A stretch of 64,000 nucleotides of DNA from an uncultured Candidatus Actinomarina sp. (GTDB lineage: Bacteria; Actinomycetota; Acidimicrobiia; Actinomarinales; Actinomarinaceae), in assembly GCA_902615855.1 (NCBI GenBank), contig CACMQN010000002.1, positions 1-64,000 of the forward strand, given 5' to 3'. Below, in pieces: positions 53,535 through 62,930 of this stretch; the first letter of the stretch is position 1; each line of letters begins with the position of its first letter. A model generated the notes under the pieces. The model was given only the letters and a program-made list of their open reading frames with translations, was not told the DNA's origin and did no database searches. Both the position numbers and the translations under genes were made by a program.

Positions 53535-54515
53535 ATGTCACCATCAAAAGTCTTAATTACAGGGATATCTGGACAAGATGGAATTTATCTTTCTTCACAT
53601 CTTTTAAAAAATTATGAAGATATTGAAATCTATGGTGTTACAAGGTCAAAAGAGGATGTGTTCTTTAATAATTTAAAAAAGGTAAATGATAAATTTGAAC
53701 CTAAAAATATAAAGCTAATTAATCTTAATTTGTACAACAAAGATGAGTTAAAAAGTTTTTTTTCAGAAACAATTATCGACAAGATAGCGCATTTATCTGG
53801 ACCAAGTTCAGTTTATAGATCGTTCTCGGATCCAGAAAGCTATAAAAGATTAATTATTGATCAGTTTGATAATCTAACAAACGCATGTATTGAAAATAAT
53901 TTCCAACCAACTTTCTTTCAGGCAGGTTCTTCTGAAATGTTTTCAAGCAAGGCAGCACTTCCACTGAGTGAGACATCAGAGATGAAACCAAGATCGCCAT
54001 ATGCTGAAGCAAAATACACTCTTCACAATAGAGTGATTGAATTAAGAAATGATATGAATTGGAACATTAAGTCAGGCATAATGTTTAATCATGAATCTGA
54101 ATTTAGAGCAAATGAATTTTTAATTATGAAAATAATAAACACAGTAATTGACATAAAAGAATCTAATGCGACTGAATTGATTATTGGAAGTTTAGATCAT
54201 TCTCGAGACTGGTCTTATGCAATGGATATTGCGGAGGCCATAGGTTTGATTCTTTTTGATGATAATCCTGTAGATTATGTGATTGGTTCTGGTGAGGGAA
54301 ATACAATAAGAAACTTGATTGAAATAGTCTCAAATTATTTTGATATTGATTATAAAAGTTTTACTAAAGTTGACGAAAACCTCTTAAGAGAAGGAGACCC
54401 TTCTAATATAGTGTCAAATCCAATCCTTATTAGGCAAAACTTGGGATGGGAGACAAGAACGTCTTTTGAATCTATGGTAAAAAAAATTATTAACTATAGA
54501 CTTAAATCAATTTAA
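53535..54515 (+). CDS. GDP-mannose 4,6-dehydratase-like enzyme
   Basis: 326 residues. ITGISGQDGIYLSSHL is the NADP motif, GSSEMFSSKAALPL the Ser/Glu catalytic stretch and SPYAEAKY the YxxxK, with FNHESEFRANEF and GSLDHSRDWSYAMDIAEAI close to those of gmd at 13189. The Arg pair of TVRRSS in Gmd is replaced by GVTRSKED, so cofactor or substrate binding may differ. It could act on another GDP-sugar. TAAAAT is 7 bp before the ATG, and its stop overlaps that of nrdJ as TTAA. Confidence 0.85.
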   Translation: MSPSKVLITGISGQDGIYLSSHLLKNYEDIEIYGVTRSKEDVFFNNLKKVNDKFEPKNIKLINLNLYNKDELKSFFSETIIDKIAHLSGPSSVYRSFSDPESYKRLIIDQFDNLTNACIENNFQPTFFQAGSSEMFSSKAALPLSETSEMKPRSPYAEAKYTLHNRVIELRNDMNWNIKSGIMFNHESEFRANEFLIMKIINTVIDIKESNATELIIGSLDHSRDWSYAMDIAEAIGLILFDDNPVDYVIGSGEGNTIRNLIEIVSNYFDIDYKSFTKVDENLLREGDPSNIVSNPILIRQNLGWETRTSFESMVKKIINYRLKSI

Positions 54516-57500
54516 CTACACCCCAACGAATTTCCACAGTTTAAACATTTATAGCAGGATCCATTTCTTATTGTTATGTGTCCACAGTCTGGACATGCAG
54601 GTGCATCTCCCATCATGTCACCAAGAACTTCTTGTACAGTTGTGACTGAGTTAGTAGCTGTATCAGTTTTTTCATGTTTTTCTGATTCTTTAACTTTTGT
54701 CAAAAACTGCACTTCCTGTACATCACCTTCCGATTCTGTTGAACCCATGTTGTTTGATGGTTTGGCTTCCTCAACTTCAACAGTATTTTCATTTGTTTGA
54801 GTATATGTGGTATGAATTTCCGATTCTTGAACAGGTGCTGTTGTTTCACCACCACCGTTATCCATATCTTCATGTGGGGGATTTTGAACAATATCTGTTC
54901 GATTTAAGTACTCAAGCCCTAGAGCTCTAAAAACATAATCAATAATCGAGTTACTCATCTTTATGTTTTCATGACCTTCAACCATTCCACGTGGTTCAAA
55001 TGTTTGGAAGGTAAATGTATCAACAAACTCTTCTAAAGGAACACCATACTGAAGACCTTTGGAGACCGCTATAGCGAAACAACCCAGAACACCTTTTAAG
55101 GTAGCTCCTTCTTTTGCAATATCGATAAATACCTCACCAAGTGTTCCGTCTGGGTACTCTCCGGTTCTTAGATAAACCTTATGCCCAGCAATTCTTGCCT
55201 CTTGAGTCCAGCCTTCTCTTCTTTCAGGTAACAAGAATCTTGGTCTTGTTGTACCTGAGTATGCTTTTGTTGGACTTGTACCAGGTGCATAATTTCCTAA
55301 CATTAGCATTGATTCATTTTCAATTATTTCAGATACCTGTGGATCTGTTTCTTCCGATTCTCCATCATCCGATGATGCTGACAATGGTTGAGATGCTTTT
55401 GAACCATCTCTATATATTGCAATTGCTTTAATTCCAAGACCTGCAGATTCAAAATAACAATTTTCTATATCTTCTATAGTTGCTTCATTGGGCATGTTTA
55501 CAGTTTTTGAAATAGCACCAGAAATAAATGGTTGTGCTGCAGCCATCATTCTGACGTGGCCCATGTAGTGAATAAACCTTTCACCATCTTTTCCACATTT
55601 GTTTGCGCAATCAAAAACATCCAGATCTTTATCTCTTAGATGTGGTGCTCCTTCAATTGTTTGTGTACCACATATATGTTTGTTTGCTTCTGCAACTTCA
55701 GTCTTTGTAAAGCCAAGATTTTCTAAAAGATTGAAATCGAAAGAAGTATATTCTTCCTCAGAAATATTAAGCCTCTGCATAGTTTCTTCACCTACAACAA
55801 AGACATTAAAAGCATGCTGAATTTCAAATGCTCCAGGTAATGAATTTTCAATATTTTCTATATCCTGGTCATTAAGACCCTTCGCTTTAAGTGTTTCTTT
55901 ATTAATAAATGGTGATCCATCAAGAGACATTGAGCCGATTACGTACTGTATAATCTCCTCAGTTTGTACATTGTCATAGCCAAGTGCACTCAGAGCTGGT
56001 CCGATTGATTGGTTTGCAATTTTCATGTAACCACCACCAGCTAGCTTTTTAAATTTCATTAAGGCAAAATCTGGTTCAACACCAGTAGTGTCACAATCCA
56101 TCAATAGACCAATTGTTCCTGTTGGAGCTAATACAGTTGCTTGAGCATTTCTATATCCATACTTTTCACCAAGTTCAAGAGCGCCGTCCCAAGAAGCTTG
56201 AGCACCTTTTAACAAGTCTTCTGGACAAAGATCCTGGTCAATAGGTAATAAGTCATGACTTATTCCTACATAATCACCCGAGTCATAGGCTGCTTTTCTA
56301 TGATTACTCATAACTCTCAGCATATTGTCTTTGTTTTCAGAAAATTTTGGAAATGGTCCAACAATGCTTGCCATCTCTGCAGATGCTTTATAGGCCTCGC
56401 CAGTCAACATTGCAGTTAAAGCCCCAGCTATAGCTCTACCTAGATCAGAATCGTAGGCTATACCTTTTCTCATAAGTAGTGATCCTAGATTTGCATATCC
56501 CAATCCTAATGTTCTATAGTCGTACGATCCTTGAGCAATTTCTTTTGAAGGAAATTGAGCCATTTCTACAGATATTTCAAGAACGATTGTCCAAATTCTA
56601 AGTGCATGCTTATAGGAATCTATGTCAAAAGCTTGAGTTTCATCGTTATAGAACTTAACTAAGTTGAGACTTGCAAGATTACAAGCAGTGTTGTCTAAAA
56701 ATAAATATTCAGAGCATGGATTGGATGCTCTAATTTGTCCGCCTGCTGGTGATGTATGCCACTCATTGATTGTAGTGTTGAATTGTACACCAGGATCTGC
56801 ACATCTCCATGCAGCATCTGCAATTTTACTCCATAACTCTCTTGCTCTGACAGTTTTCATTGTAGATCCATCGGTTCTTGCAGTAAGCTCCCAATCACCA
56901 TCTGACTCTAAAGCTTTAATAAATTCATTTGGCACTCTTACTGAGTTGTTAGAATTTTGTCCAGAAACTGTTGCGTATGCTTCTCCGTTATAGTCTGATG
57001 GGTAACCTGCATTAATTAAAGCCCTAGCTTTATCTTCTTCTATGGCTTTCCACTCAATAAAGTCCTCAATATCTGGGTGGTCAAGATCAAGAATAACCAT
57101 TTTTGCAGCTCTTCTTGTTGTACCGCCAGATTTAATAGCACCCGCGGCTCTGTCTCCAATTTTTAAGAAAGACATAACACCAGAAGAGACACCACCTCCT
57201 GAAAGGTTCTCTCCTTCTCCCCTTAGATTTGAAAAGTTAGTACCAGTACCTGATCCAAATTTAAATAACCTTGCCTCTTTTACCCAAAGGTCCATGATTC
57301 CACCTTCGTTTACAAGATCATCATCTATTGACTGTATAAAGCATGCATGAGGTTGTGGTCTTGAATATGAATCCTCTCCGGCTGTTAGTTCTCCGGTATT
57401 TGGGTCTACATACCAAAAACCTTGTGCTTTCCCTGTTAAATTATATTTAAAGTTTAAACCAGTGTTAAACCATTGAGGACTGTTTGGAGCAGCCATCTGT

Positions 57501-57904
57501 GTAGCAAGCATGTACTTTAATTCATCTTCGAAGGCTTGAGCATCTTTTTTTGAAGCAAAGTAACCTGTTTTTTCTCCCCAGTGTCTCCATGTTTCTGCAA
57601 GCCTATTAAAAACTTGTTTAGAAGAAGTCTCTGGTCCTAAAACTATTTCCCCATTATTATCTTTGATTTCTTTTCCGTGATCATCAACTTGTGGAACTCC
57701 TGCTTTTCTGAAATATTTTGAAACCATAATATCTGTAGCAACTTGTGACCAGGTTGATGGTATTTCAACATCGTTCATTTCAAATACAACTGATCCGTCT
57801 GGGTTTGTAATCTTAGAACTTCTTTTTTCCCAAACAATATTTTTATAGGGATCACCAGGTGAGGTATATTTCCTATTTATCTTAAGCCCTGAATTTTTTG
57901 CCAC
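54512..57904 (-). CDS. nrdJ: Vitamin B12-dependent ribonucleoside-diphosphate reductase (class II)
   Basis: 1130 residues. ACFIQSIDDDL near 185 and GSGTGTNFSNLRG near 217 form the substrate and B12-radical region, NPCSEYLFLDNTACNLASLN near 395 holds the catalytic centre, and TAPVQESEIHTTYTQT forms a linker. CPDCGHITIRNGSCYKCLNCGNSLGCS at the end is a zinc-ribbon-like Cys cluster. It reduces ribonucleotides to deoxyribonucleotides with adenosylcobalamin. GTG start with AAAGGAGA at a good distance, unlike most genes here. Two NrdR boxes upstream point to NrdR control. Confidence 0.95.
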   Translation of the reverse strand: MAKNSGLKINRKYTSPGDPYKNIVWEKRSSKITNPDGSVVFEMNDVEIPSTWSQVATDIMVSKYFRKAGVPQVDDHGKEIKDNNGEIVLGPETSSKQVFNRLAETWRHWGEKTGYFASKKDAQAFEDELKYMLATQMAAPNSPQWFNTGLNFKYNLTGKAQGFWYVDPNTGELTAGEDSYSRPQPHACFIQSIDDDLVNEGGIMDLWVKEARLFKFGSGTGTNFSNLRGEGENLSGGGVSSGVMSFLKIGDRAAGAIKSGGTTRRAAKMVILDLDHPDIEDFIEWKAIEEDKARALINAGYPSDYNGEAYATVSGQNSNNSVRVPNEFIKALESDGDWELTARTDGSTMKTVRARELWSKIADAAWRCADPGVQFNTTINEWHTSPAGGQIRASNPCSEYLFLDNTACNLASLNLVKFYNDETQAFDIDSYKHALRIWTIVLEISVEMAQFPSKEIAQGSYDYRTLGLGYANLGSLLMRKGIAYDSDLGRAIAGALTAMLTGEAYKASAEMASIVGPFPKFSENKDNMLRVMSNHRKAAYDSGDYVGISHDLLPIDQDLCPEDLLKGAQASWDGALELGEKYGYRNAQATVLAPTGTIGLLMDCDTTGVEPDFALMKFKKLAGGGYMKIANQSIGPALSALGYDNVQTEEIIQYVIGSMSLDGSPFINKETLKAKGLNDQDIENIENSLPGAFEIQHAFNVFVVGEETMQRLNISEEEYTSFDFNLLENLGFTKTEVAEANKHICGTQTIEGAPHLRDKDLDVFDCANKCGKDGERFIHYMGHVRMMAAAQPFISGAISKTVNMPNEATIEDIENCYFESAGLGIKAIAIYRDGSKASQPLSASSDDGESEETDPQVSEIIENESMLMLGNYAPGTSPTKAYSGTTRPRFLLPERREGWTQEARIAGHKVYLRTGEYPDGTLGEVFIDIAKEGATLKGVLGCFAIAVSKGLQYGVPLEEFVDTFTFQTFEPRGMVEGHENIKMSNSIIDYVFRALGLEYLNRTDIVQNPPHEDMDNGGGETTAPVQESEIHTTYTQTNENTVEVEEAKPSNNMGSTESEGDVQEVQFLTKVKESEKHEKTDTATNSVTTVQEVLGDMMGDAPACPDCGHITIRNGSCYKCLNCGNSLGCS

Positions 57905-57918
57905 AATATCTCCTTTTA

Positions 57919-57934
57919 TAACTAAATGTAGTAT
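57919..57934 (-). promoter_or_regulatory. NrdR box 2
   Basis: ATACTACATTTAGTTA on the minus strand (16 bp). It follows box 1 at a 31-bp start-to-start distance, the known tandem spacing. Confidence 0.7.
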
Positions 57935-57949
57935 ATGCCACTGTTTTTA

Positions 57950-57965
57950 ACACCAAATGTAGTGT
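57950..57965 (-). promoter_or_regulatory. NrdR box 1
   Basis: ACACTACATTTGGTGT on the minus strand, close to the ACACTATATCTAGTGT-like consensus. It overlaps the likely start of transcription, so binding should block initiation. Confidence 0.78.
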
Positions 57966-57971
57966 TTTTTA

Positions 57972-57999
57972 ATTATATACAAATCGCTTTAATTTTCAA
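57972..57999 (-). promoter_or_regulatory. nrdJ promoter
   Basis: TTGAAA (57994-57999), a 16-bp spacer and TATAAT (57972-57977) on the minus strand, just upstream of the NrdR boxes. This gives a leader of about 60 bases with a Shine-Dalgarno sequence. Confidence 0.65.
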
Positions 58000-58029
58000 G
58001 CTTATCTAGGTAAAATTTTCGCGAGGATT

Positions 58030-58773
58030 ATGTTACAAACTCAAATTAGATACGTTCAAAATGTTTTAACTTTAAGTATTTTTATATCAATCTTTTTAAA
58101 TAATCTTCCTTTAATAACAGCAGCATTAGTAGGCATAATTCTGGCTTGGCATCTCGAAACTTTAATTTGTGAATTAAGAACAGATAATAAAGAAATAGCT
58201 TTAGTACTCTCCTTTCTTTTCATATCATTTATCCCAGTTTTAATTTCTAACTTTGATATGAATACTAAGAACATAACGTTATTTATATTTTCTTTAATTC
58301 TCTCGGTATTGATGCTTATTACAAAAGATATTGAGCTACACAAAATTGGTAATTTAGTTATGATAACTATTTTTTCTTGTATATTAATTAATTTTTTTGT
58401 TTCTGATGAATTTCGAGATAATTACGAATATGTGACATTTTTATTTTTAATACTTTTTTTCTTAAAAACAATAGCTACGTTGTTAAATGTCCAATTTAGT
58501 AATTTTCAATACTTTTTGAACTTTTTTGGATCATTTTTTGTAATAGTTGTCATCAGCATTTTTTCAGGCTTTGATATTCAATTTGTTTTTATTACAGCTG
58601 TGATAGTTTCTATATTTACTGTTTTTTTTAATTTATTGTTTTTAAGAAATAGGCAAGAATACGAATATTTTTCTGAATTAACATCCCAAATTTTTATATT
58701 TGATTATTTGGTAGGATTTTTACTAGCTTTCTATTTTGTAGATGCTGTAAAAATTGTTAATGGGTTATTCTAG
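58030..58773 (+). CDS. Multi-pass membrane protein of unknown function
   Basis: 247 residues with seven or eight hydrophobic helices and few polar residues; LAWHLETLICELRTDNKE is the longest polar loop, and a final FDYLVGFLLAFYFVDAV may be a helix hairpin. No family recognised; a faint resemblance to phosphatidate cytidylyltransferase topology is not enough to name it. GAGG precedes the ATG at a close spacing. Two genes follow on the same strand with 5 bp and a 4-bp overlap, so the three probably form an operon for cell-envelope work. Confidence 0.6.
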   Translation: MLQTQIRYVQNVLTLSIFISIFLNNLPLITAALVGIILAWHLETLICELRTDNKEIALVLSFLFISFIPVLISNFDMNTKNITLFIFSLILSVLMLITKDIELHKIGNLVMITIFSCILINFFVSDEFRDNYEYVTFLFLILFFLKTIATLLNVQFSNFQYFLNFFGSFFVIVVISIFSGFDIQFVFITAVIVSIFTVFFNLLFLRNRQEYEYFSELTSQIFIFDYLVGFLLAFYFVDAVKIVNGLF

Positions 58774-58778
58774 AATTT

Positions 58779-59600
58779 GTGTATAAAAACCTTGTAGCGA
58801 ATTCACCATTTATTGATATTGAATTTATTGAGTCAGCTAAAAATTTAAAGAATTCTGAAAGTGAAAACGTATTTGATTATTATAAATTAAAATCAAATAC
58901 TTTGTCATTCAGTGTTGATAGAGATTTTATTGATTATAGAATTACACCATATTTCTCTAAAGACCAGATTGATGAATTGAAAATAGAAGAATTTAATTTA
59001 GATTCACTAAGTTATTTTCAGATCAAAGAATTTTTAAATCAGCACTCATTTTCTTCGGTTGAAATAAGGAAAAGTGATATTACCGTTTACATTCAACTAC
59101 CCGAAAGTTATGATTCCTACTTAAATAATCTTAGTAAGAAAAATAGACATGAATTAAAAAGAAAAAAACGGATATTCGAGGATAATTTTGACCATTTTTC
59201 TTATGAGCAGTCAAAAAATGAAACTATTTTTAATGAATTTATCAAACTTCATAAACAATCAGTTGGTGCAAAAGGCAAATATATGAATAAATATGTTGAA
59301 AAATTTTATAAGTCTCTTTCTAGACAAAAAAAATGGGTAATTCACTACATCAAACATGAAGATTCTATGATTGCTGGTGCTTTTGTCTATGAGTCAGATA
59401 AGGTTGAGTATCTCTATAACTCTTGCAGAGACCATAATTTAGATGAATTCAATACTGGTACTTACTTAAATGATCAACTAATACAAAATAGTATCAAAAA
59501 AAGTAAAAGTTATTTTGATTTTCTTAAAGGCGAGGAAAAGTATAAATTTAACTTCGGTGGAGAAGTACACCAATTATATGATTTAAAAATTAAAGTATGA
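58779..59600 (+). CDS. FemAB/BioF2-like N-acyltransferase (GNAT)
   Basis: 273 residues, GTG start. YIQLPESYDSYLNNLSKKNRHELKRKKRIF near 110-130 and the later GAFVYESDKVEYLYNSCRDHNLDEFNTGTYLNDQLIQNSIKKSKSYFDFLKGEEKYKFNFG are typical of the acetyltransferase-6 / FemAB-like group that acylates sugars, peptides or peptidoglycan bridges. It starts 5 bp after the membrane protein and overlaps the MshA-like gene by 4 bp. Confidence 0.75.
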   Translation: MYKNLVANSPFIDIEFIESAKNLKNSESENVFDYYKLKSNTLSFSVDRDFIDYRITPYFSKDQIDELKIEEFNLDSLSYFQIKEFLNQHSFSSVEIRKSDITVYIQLPESYDSYLNNLSKKNRHELKRKKRIFEDNFDHFSYEQSKNETIFNEFIKLHKQSVGAKGKYMNKYVEKFYKSLSRQKKWVIHYIKHEDSMIAGAFVYESDKVEYLYNSCRDHNLDEFNTGTYLNDQLIQNSIKKSKSYFDFLKGEEKYKFNFGGEVHQLYDLKIKV

Positions 59601-60736
59601 ATATTCTTCATTTATCATTCCACACCTCTCCCTTCAGTGAAGTTGGAATAAACGATGGGGGAGGTATGAGTGTATACATTCAACAAATAACAAAAAATTT
59701 ATCTAAAAATCACAATGTAACTGTTGTAACAGGTGAAAAAGCAGAAGGTTTCAAACATAAAAACCTCGAATTTATTTCATTGAATATATTTGAACCTGAA
59801 ATCAACGTTGAAGATAAAGAAGTGTATCTACAAGAATTTAAAAATAAGCTCGAAGAATACGTAGACTTAAAAAGCTTTAACGTAATTCATGCACACTACT
59901 GGTTGTCGGGTCTTGTTGCGAAAGAGATTTCAAATGAATTAGATATTCCTTTTATTTTTACATCTCATAGTTTGGGAGTTTTTTTAGATGGTTACAACAA
60001 AGAAAGAGTTGATTGCGAAAAAATAGTAATGACATCATCAAATATAGTTACTGCTTCTTCAGTTTTTGAAGCTATGTTGATTACTGATACCTACAAAATT
60101 GACGAAAGTAAAATTAGAAAAATTATTCCAGGAGTTGATAGAGAAATTTTTTCTCCTGATTTGTCTGTCAAAAAAGAAAATATTTTTTTATCAATTGGGA
60201 GAATACAAGAACAAAAAGGACAACTTCAAACATTAGAATTTTTGAATAATTTTAAAAAAATTGAAAATGATTTTAAATGTATTTTTATTGGGGGTCCCAG
60301 TGGTAAGTATGGAGATGAATATTTACATAAGCTAAAACAAACTGTTGAAGATTTTAATTTGGGAATACATGTTGAGTTCTTAGATAACCTTGAACAAACA
60401 AAAATTATTGAACTACTTAATAAAGCAAAATTATTGATTCATACCTCGCGATTTGAGACCTTTGGACTTGTTGCGATTGAGGCTAACACTATGGGGGTAC
60501 CTGTATTAACTATAAATAATGGATCATTGATGGAAATTATTGAAAACAATAAGAATGGTTATTTGACTGAAAATTTAATTGATAGAGATGTCAATAATTT
60601 TGTTAAGAATTTACTTAATGAAAATAAAAAATTTGAAGAAATTTCTTCATCATGTATTGAAAAGTCAAAAAAGTATGATTGGGTAAAAACCTCTACAAAA
60701 ATTGAAAAAGAGTACGAATTATTACTTTTCGAGTAA
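59597..60736 (+). CDS. GT4 glycosyltransferase, MshA-like
   Basis: 379 residues. NDGGGMSVYIQQITKNL and HAHYWLSGLVAKEISNELDIPFIFTSHSLG match the MshA / sucrose-synthase-like branch of GT4, SIGRIQEQKGQLQTLEF the hinge, and RFETFGLVAIEANTMGVPVLTINNGSLMEII carries Ex7E near 288. MshA makes the first precursor of mycothiol in actinobacteria from UDP-GlcNAc and inositol phosphate, so this could be that enzyme; other glycan roles are possible because the rest of the mycothiol genes are not in the window. Confidence 0.8.
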   Translation: MNILHLSFHTSPFSEVGINDGGGMSVYIQQITKNLSKNHNVTVVTGEKAEGFKHKNLEFISLNIFEPEINVEDKEVYLQEFKNKLEEYVDLKSFNVIHAHYWLSGLVAKEISNELDIPFIFTSHSLGVFLDGYNKERVDCEKIVMTSSNIVTASSVFEAMLITDTYKIDESKIRKIIPGVDREIFSPDLSVKKENIFLSIGRIQEQKGQLQTLEFLNNFKKIENDFKCIFIGGPSGKYGDEYLHKLKQTVEDFNLGIHVEFLDNLEQTKIIELLNKAKLLIHTSRFETFGLVAIEANTMGVPVLTINNGSLMEIIENNKNGYLTENLIDRDVNNFVKNLLNENKKFEEISSSCIEKSKKYDWVKTSTKIEKEYELLLFE

Positions 60737-61942
60737 AGTTAGAAAATTACTAACGGTTTTAATATATAATTCTGGATCAGCATTCCAAGCTTGTACATGT
60801 CCAACATTTTCATATCTCATATATGTAAGATTTTTATCTCTTTTTGATGCAATGAAGTCTGACAAAGATACGGGTATCCATTCATCGTCATCGCCATGAA
60901 AAAGTAACATTGGAACAGTAGATTCAATCACAGCCTCTCTGTAGTCCATGCTATCAAAGTCAATTCCAAATCTTACTTCAGCTAGCCATGTGAAATAATC
61001 AAAAAGGCTCTCAGGAAGCCAAGGAAATCTTGCTTGTCCATTTACTTCAACACTTTCAATAAAATTGAATGTTGGAGCTTCTAAAATTACTCCATCAACT
61101 AAAGATTTATCACTTGAGTTTTGAAGCCAAGATGCGACTGGGCCCCCACCTCCACTTACACCCCATAACACAACGCTTTTTGCTCCATTTTGCCTTGCAT
61201 ATTTAATTGCTCCATCAACATCTTCCCACTCAGAAGCTCCATATTGATACATTCCTGATGGATCTTGCTTCATGCCGGCATCATTTCTATACGCAATAAT
61301 CATTGACTTCCATCCAATTTCGGCAATTTCTTGAGCTCTAAGTAATGCAAAAACTTCTCTTTGGTAATTCCCTCTAAAACCATGTATAAATATTACCCAA
61401 CCATCTTCGCCCGTATTTGTTAAGAAAGCTGGATATTCACTAAATGTTGATTTGTAAGTCACTTCTTCATAATCTAGTTTTGAAACTGACATTGGTGTAT
61501 ATATTCCTTCAGTTGCTTGTCCAGACCATCCAGATGCTCCAACTGGTACATAGTTTCCTTCAGAATTTTTTACTAAAGAGAGGCTATAAGATACTCTTTC
61601 ACCCACTACCAAGTTTCCCTCCTGATAATCTATTTTTCTTTCAACAATTCCATCTTTTTCATCAATAATGTCACTAACGACCATGAAGCCATTTTGTCCT
61701 AAAACACCATATATTCCATTTTCTAGAAGTGGACCCCAAAGCTCATCCTTGACGTCTAATAAAACAGTATTTTCATTTATTTGTTCTACCACAATATTAT
61801 CTTCAGCAGAACCTGCATCAAGATTTTCTTGATTGTTAAAATTAAATGCAATTTCGTAAATTAATCCGGAAAAATACCAACCTGAACCAATAAGAATAAC
61901 TATTAATAAAATCCCTACTCCAATAAATATTTTTTTTATCAA
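60722..61942 (-). CDS. Alpha/beta hydrolase with N-terminal membrane anchor
   Basis: 406 residues. A hydrophobic N-terminus (about 3-32) could be an uncleaved anchor. The hydrolase domain has VIFIHGFRG near 183, the nucleophile elbow GVSGGGGP near 264, LLFHGDDDEW near 345 for the acid and NVGHVQAW near 383 for the His. Substrate unknown; an outward-facing esterase or acyltransferase acting on envelope lipids is possible. Its start overlaps the stop of the next hydrolase gene (ATGA), so they are a pair. The 3' end overlaps the glycosyltransferase by 15 bp. Confidence 0.8.
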   Translation of the reverse strand: MIKKIFIGVGILLIVILIGSGWYFSGLIYEIAFNFNNQENLDAGSAEDNIVVEQINENTVLLDVKDELWGPLLENGIYGVLGQNGFMVVSDIIDEKDGIVERKIDYQEGNLVVGERVSYSLSLVKNSEGNYVPVGASGWSGQATEGIYTPMSVSKLDYEEVTYKSTFSEYPAFLTNTGEDGWVIFIHGFRGNYQREVFALLRAQEIAEIGWKSMIIAYRNDAGMKQDPSGMYQYGASEWEDVDGAIKYARQNGAKSVVLWGVSGGGGPVASWLQNSSDKSLVDGVILEAPTFNFIESVEVNGQARFPWLPESLFDYFTWLAEVRFGIDFDSMDYREAVIESTVPMLLFHGDDDEWIPVSLSDFIASKRDKNLTYMRYENVGHVQAWNADPELYIKTVSNFLTLLEK

Positions 61943-62886
61943 TTCAATCTCTCTTTAAAAAATGGAACTATTTTATTCAAAAACTCATCTGGATACACAA
62001 ACATAACTTCTGTGTGAGAGAGTTCAGGGTATCTGTTAATTAACATTTCAACATTGTATTGGTTTCCTGCATTAATCAAATCATCAGTATGGTGTGACAG
62101 TACTCTATCACTTTTTACTCCATTAAAAATAATCATTGGATTTTTTCCTTTAGACACTCCATCCTCAGGGCTCACTTCAGTGATATCTATTCCTTCAAAA
62201 AGCAACGCATAATGATTTACTGGTTCATATAGAAATGGAGGAAAGCCTTGGTAAATTAATTCTTCTCTAACAAGTGTTGCAAAATCGAATGGAGTATCAA
62301 CAATTGAAAGAGCACTTATATCATCGCTTGCATATTGAGCCATCAAAGCAACCATTGCTCCAAAGGATGAACCATGTAAGCCAATTTTCTCAGACGGTAT
62401 ATTTTTTTCATTTATTAGCCAATTTATTGCAGCCTTTACGTCATAGATTTCTTTTTGACCTGCAGAGTGAACGCCATCTTCACAGGTACTTTCACCATGA
62501 TCTCTGAAGTCGAATGTTAAATAGTTGAATCCTTCACTAACAAGCATGCCTCCTACGAGTAAAACATCAGGTGAATGCTTACCACTTGTAACACCATGCA
62601 AACCTATTACTGTTGGAGCATTTTTATCTGTTTCAATCCACCAACCACTTAAAACAACATCATCATTTGTATTTATTAAAACAGTCTCATAATCTTGAAC
62701 AAAATATTTTGATGGATCCCAATCTGCTTTTTCTCCAAGTGAGAAGTTATCAGGCCTATTATCTTTTTCAGATTCTACAATTGAACAGGGGACGGCTACT
62801 GATTCTCCATAAACGTAAAAACCAATACCAAAATAGGCAACAATTACAAATACAAATAGACCTATTATTAATTTTTTCAATGTCAT
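61939..62886 (-). CDS. Alpha/beta hydrolase with N-terminal membrane anchor
   Basis: 315 residues. Anchor-like KLIIGLFVFVIVAYFGIGFYVYG, then VIGLHGVTSGKHS near 91, nucleophile GLHGSSFGAM near 167 with Ser, IIFNGVKSDRVLSHH near 245 and ELSHTEVMF near 292 with the final His. It precedes and overlaps the sister gene, which has a similar layout. Substrate unknown. AAAGG abuts the ATG; TAAATA is 5 bp upstream. Confidence 0.82.
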   Translation of the reverse strand: MTLKKLIIGLFVFVIVAYFGIGFYVYGESVAVPCSIVESEKDNRPDNFSLGEKADWDPSKYFVQDYETVLINTNDDVVLSGWWIETDKNAPTVIGLHGVTSGKHSPDVLLVGGMLVSEGFNYLTFDFRDHGESTCEDGVHSAGQKEIYDVKAAINWLINEKNIPSEKIGLHGSSFGAMVALMAQYASDDISALSIVDTPFDFATLVREELIYQGFPPFLYEPVNHYALLFEGIDITEVSPEDGVSKGKNPMIIFNGVKSDRVLSHHTDDLINAGNQYNVEMLINRYPELSHTEVMFVYPDEFLNKIVPFFKERLN

Positions 62887-62917
62887 CCTTTTATTTAGTT
62901 AAGAATTTTACTGCTTA

Positions 62918-62923
62918 TATACT
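62918..62923 (+). promoter_or_regulatory. -10 box of the SAM hydrolase gene (leaderless)
   Basis: TATACT ending 7 bp before ATG 62931, supporting that start. Confidence 0.5.
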
Positions 62924-62930
62924 TAGTTTA

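Noticed and set aside
54576-57350. Several plus-strand ORFs inside nrdJ
   Set aside because: They are shadows of a highly conserved gene; the composition is unlike real proteins.
62613-62930. Upstream extension of the SAM hydrolase frame
   Set aside because: It is open but overlaps the minus-strand hydrolase gene, reads like low-complexity His/Leu sequence, and ATG 62931 has a -10 box at the usual distance.
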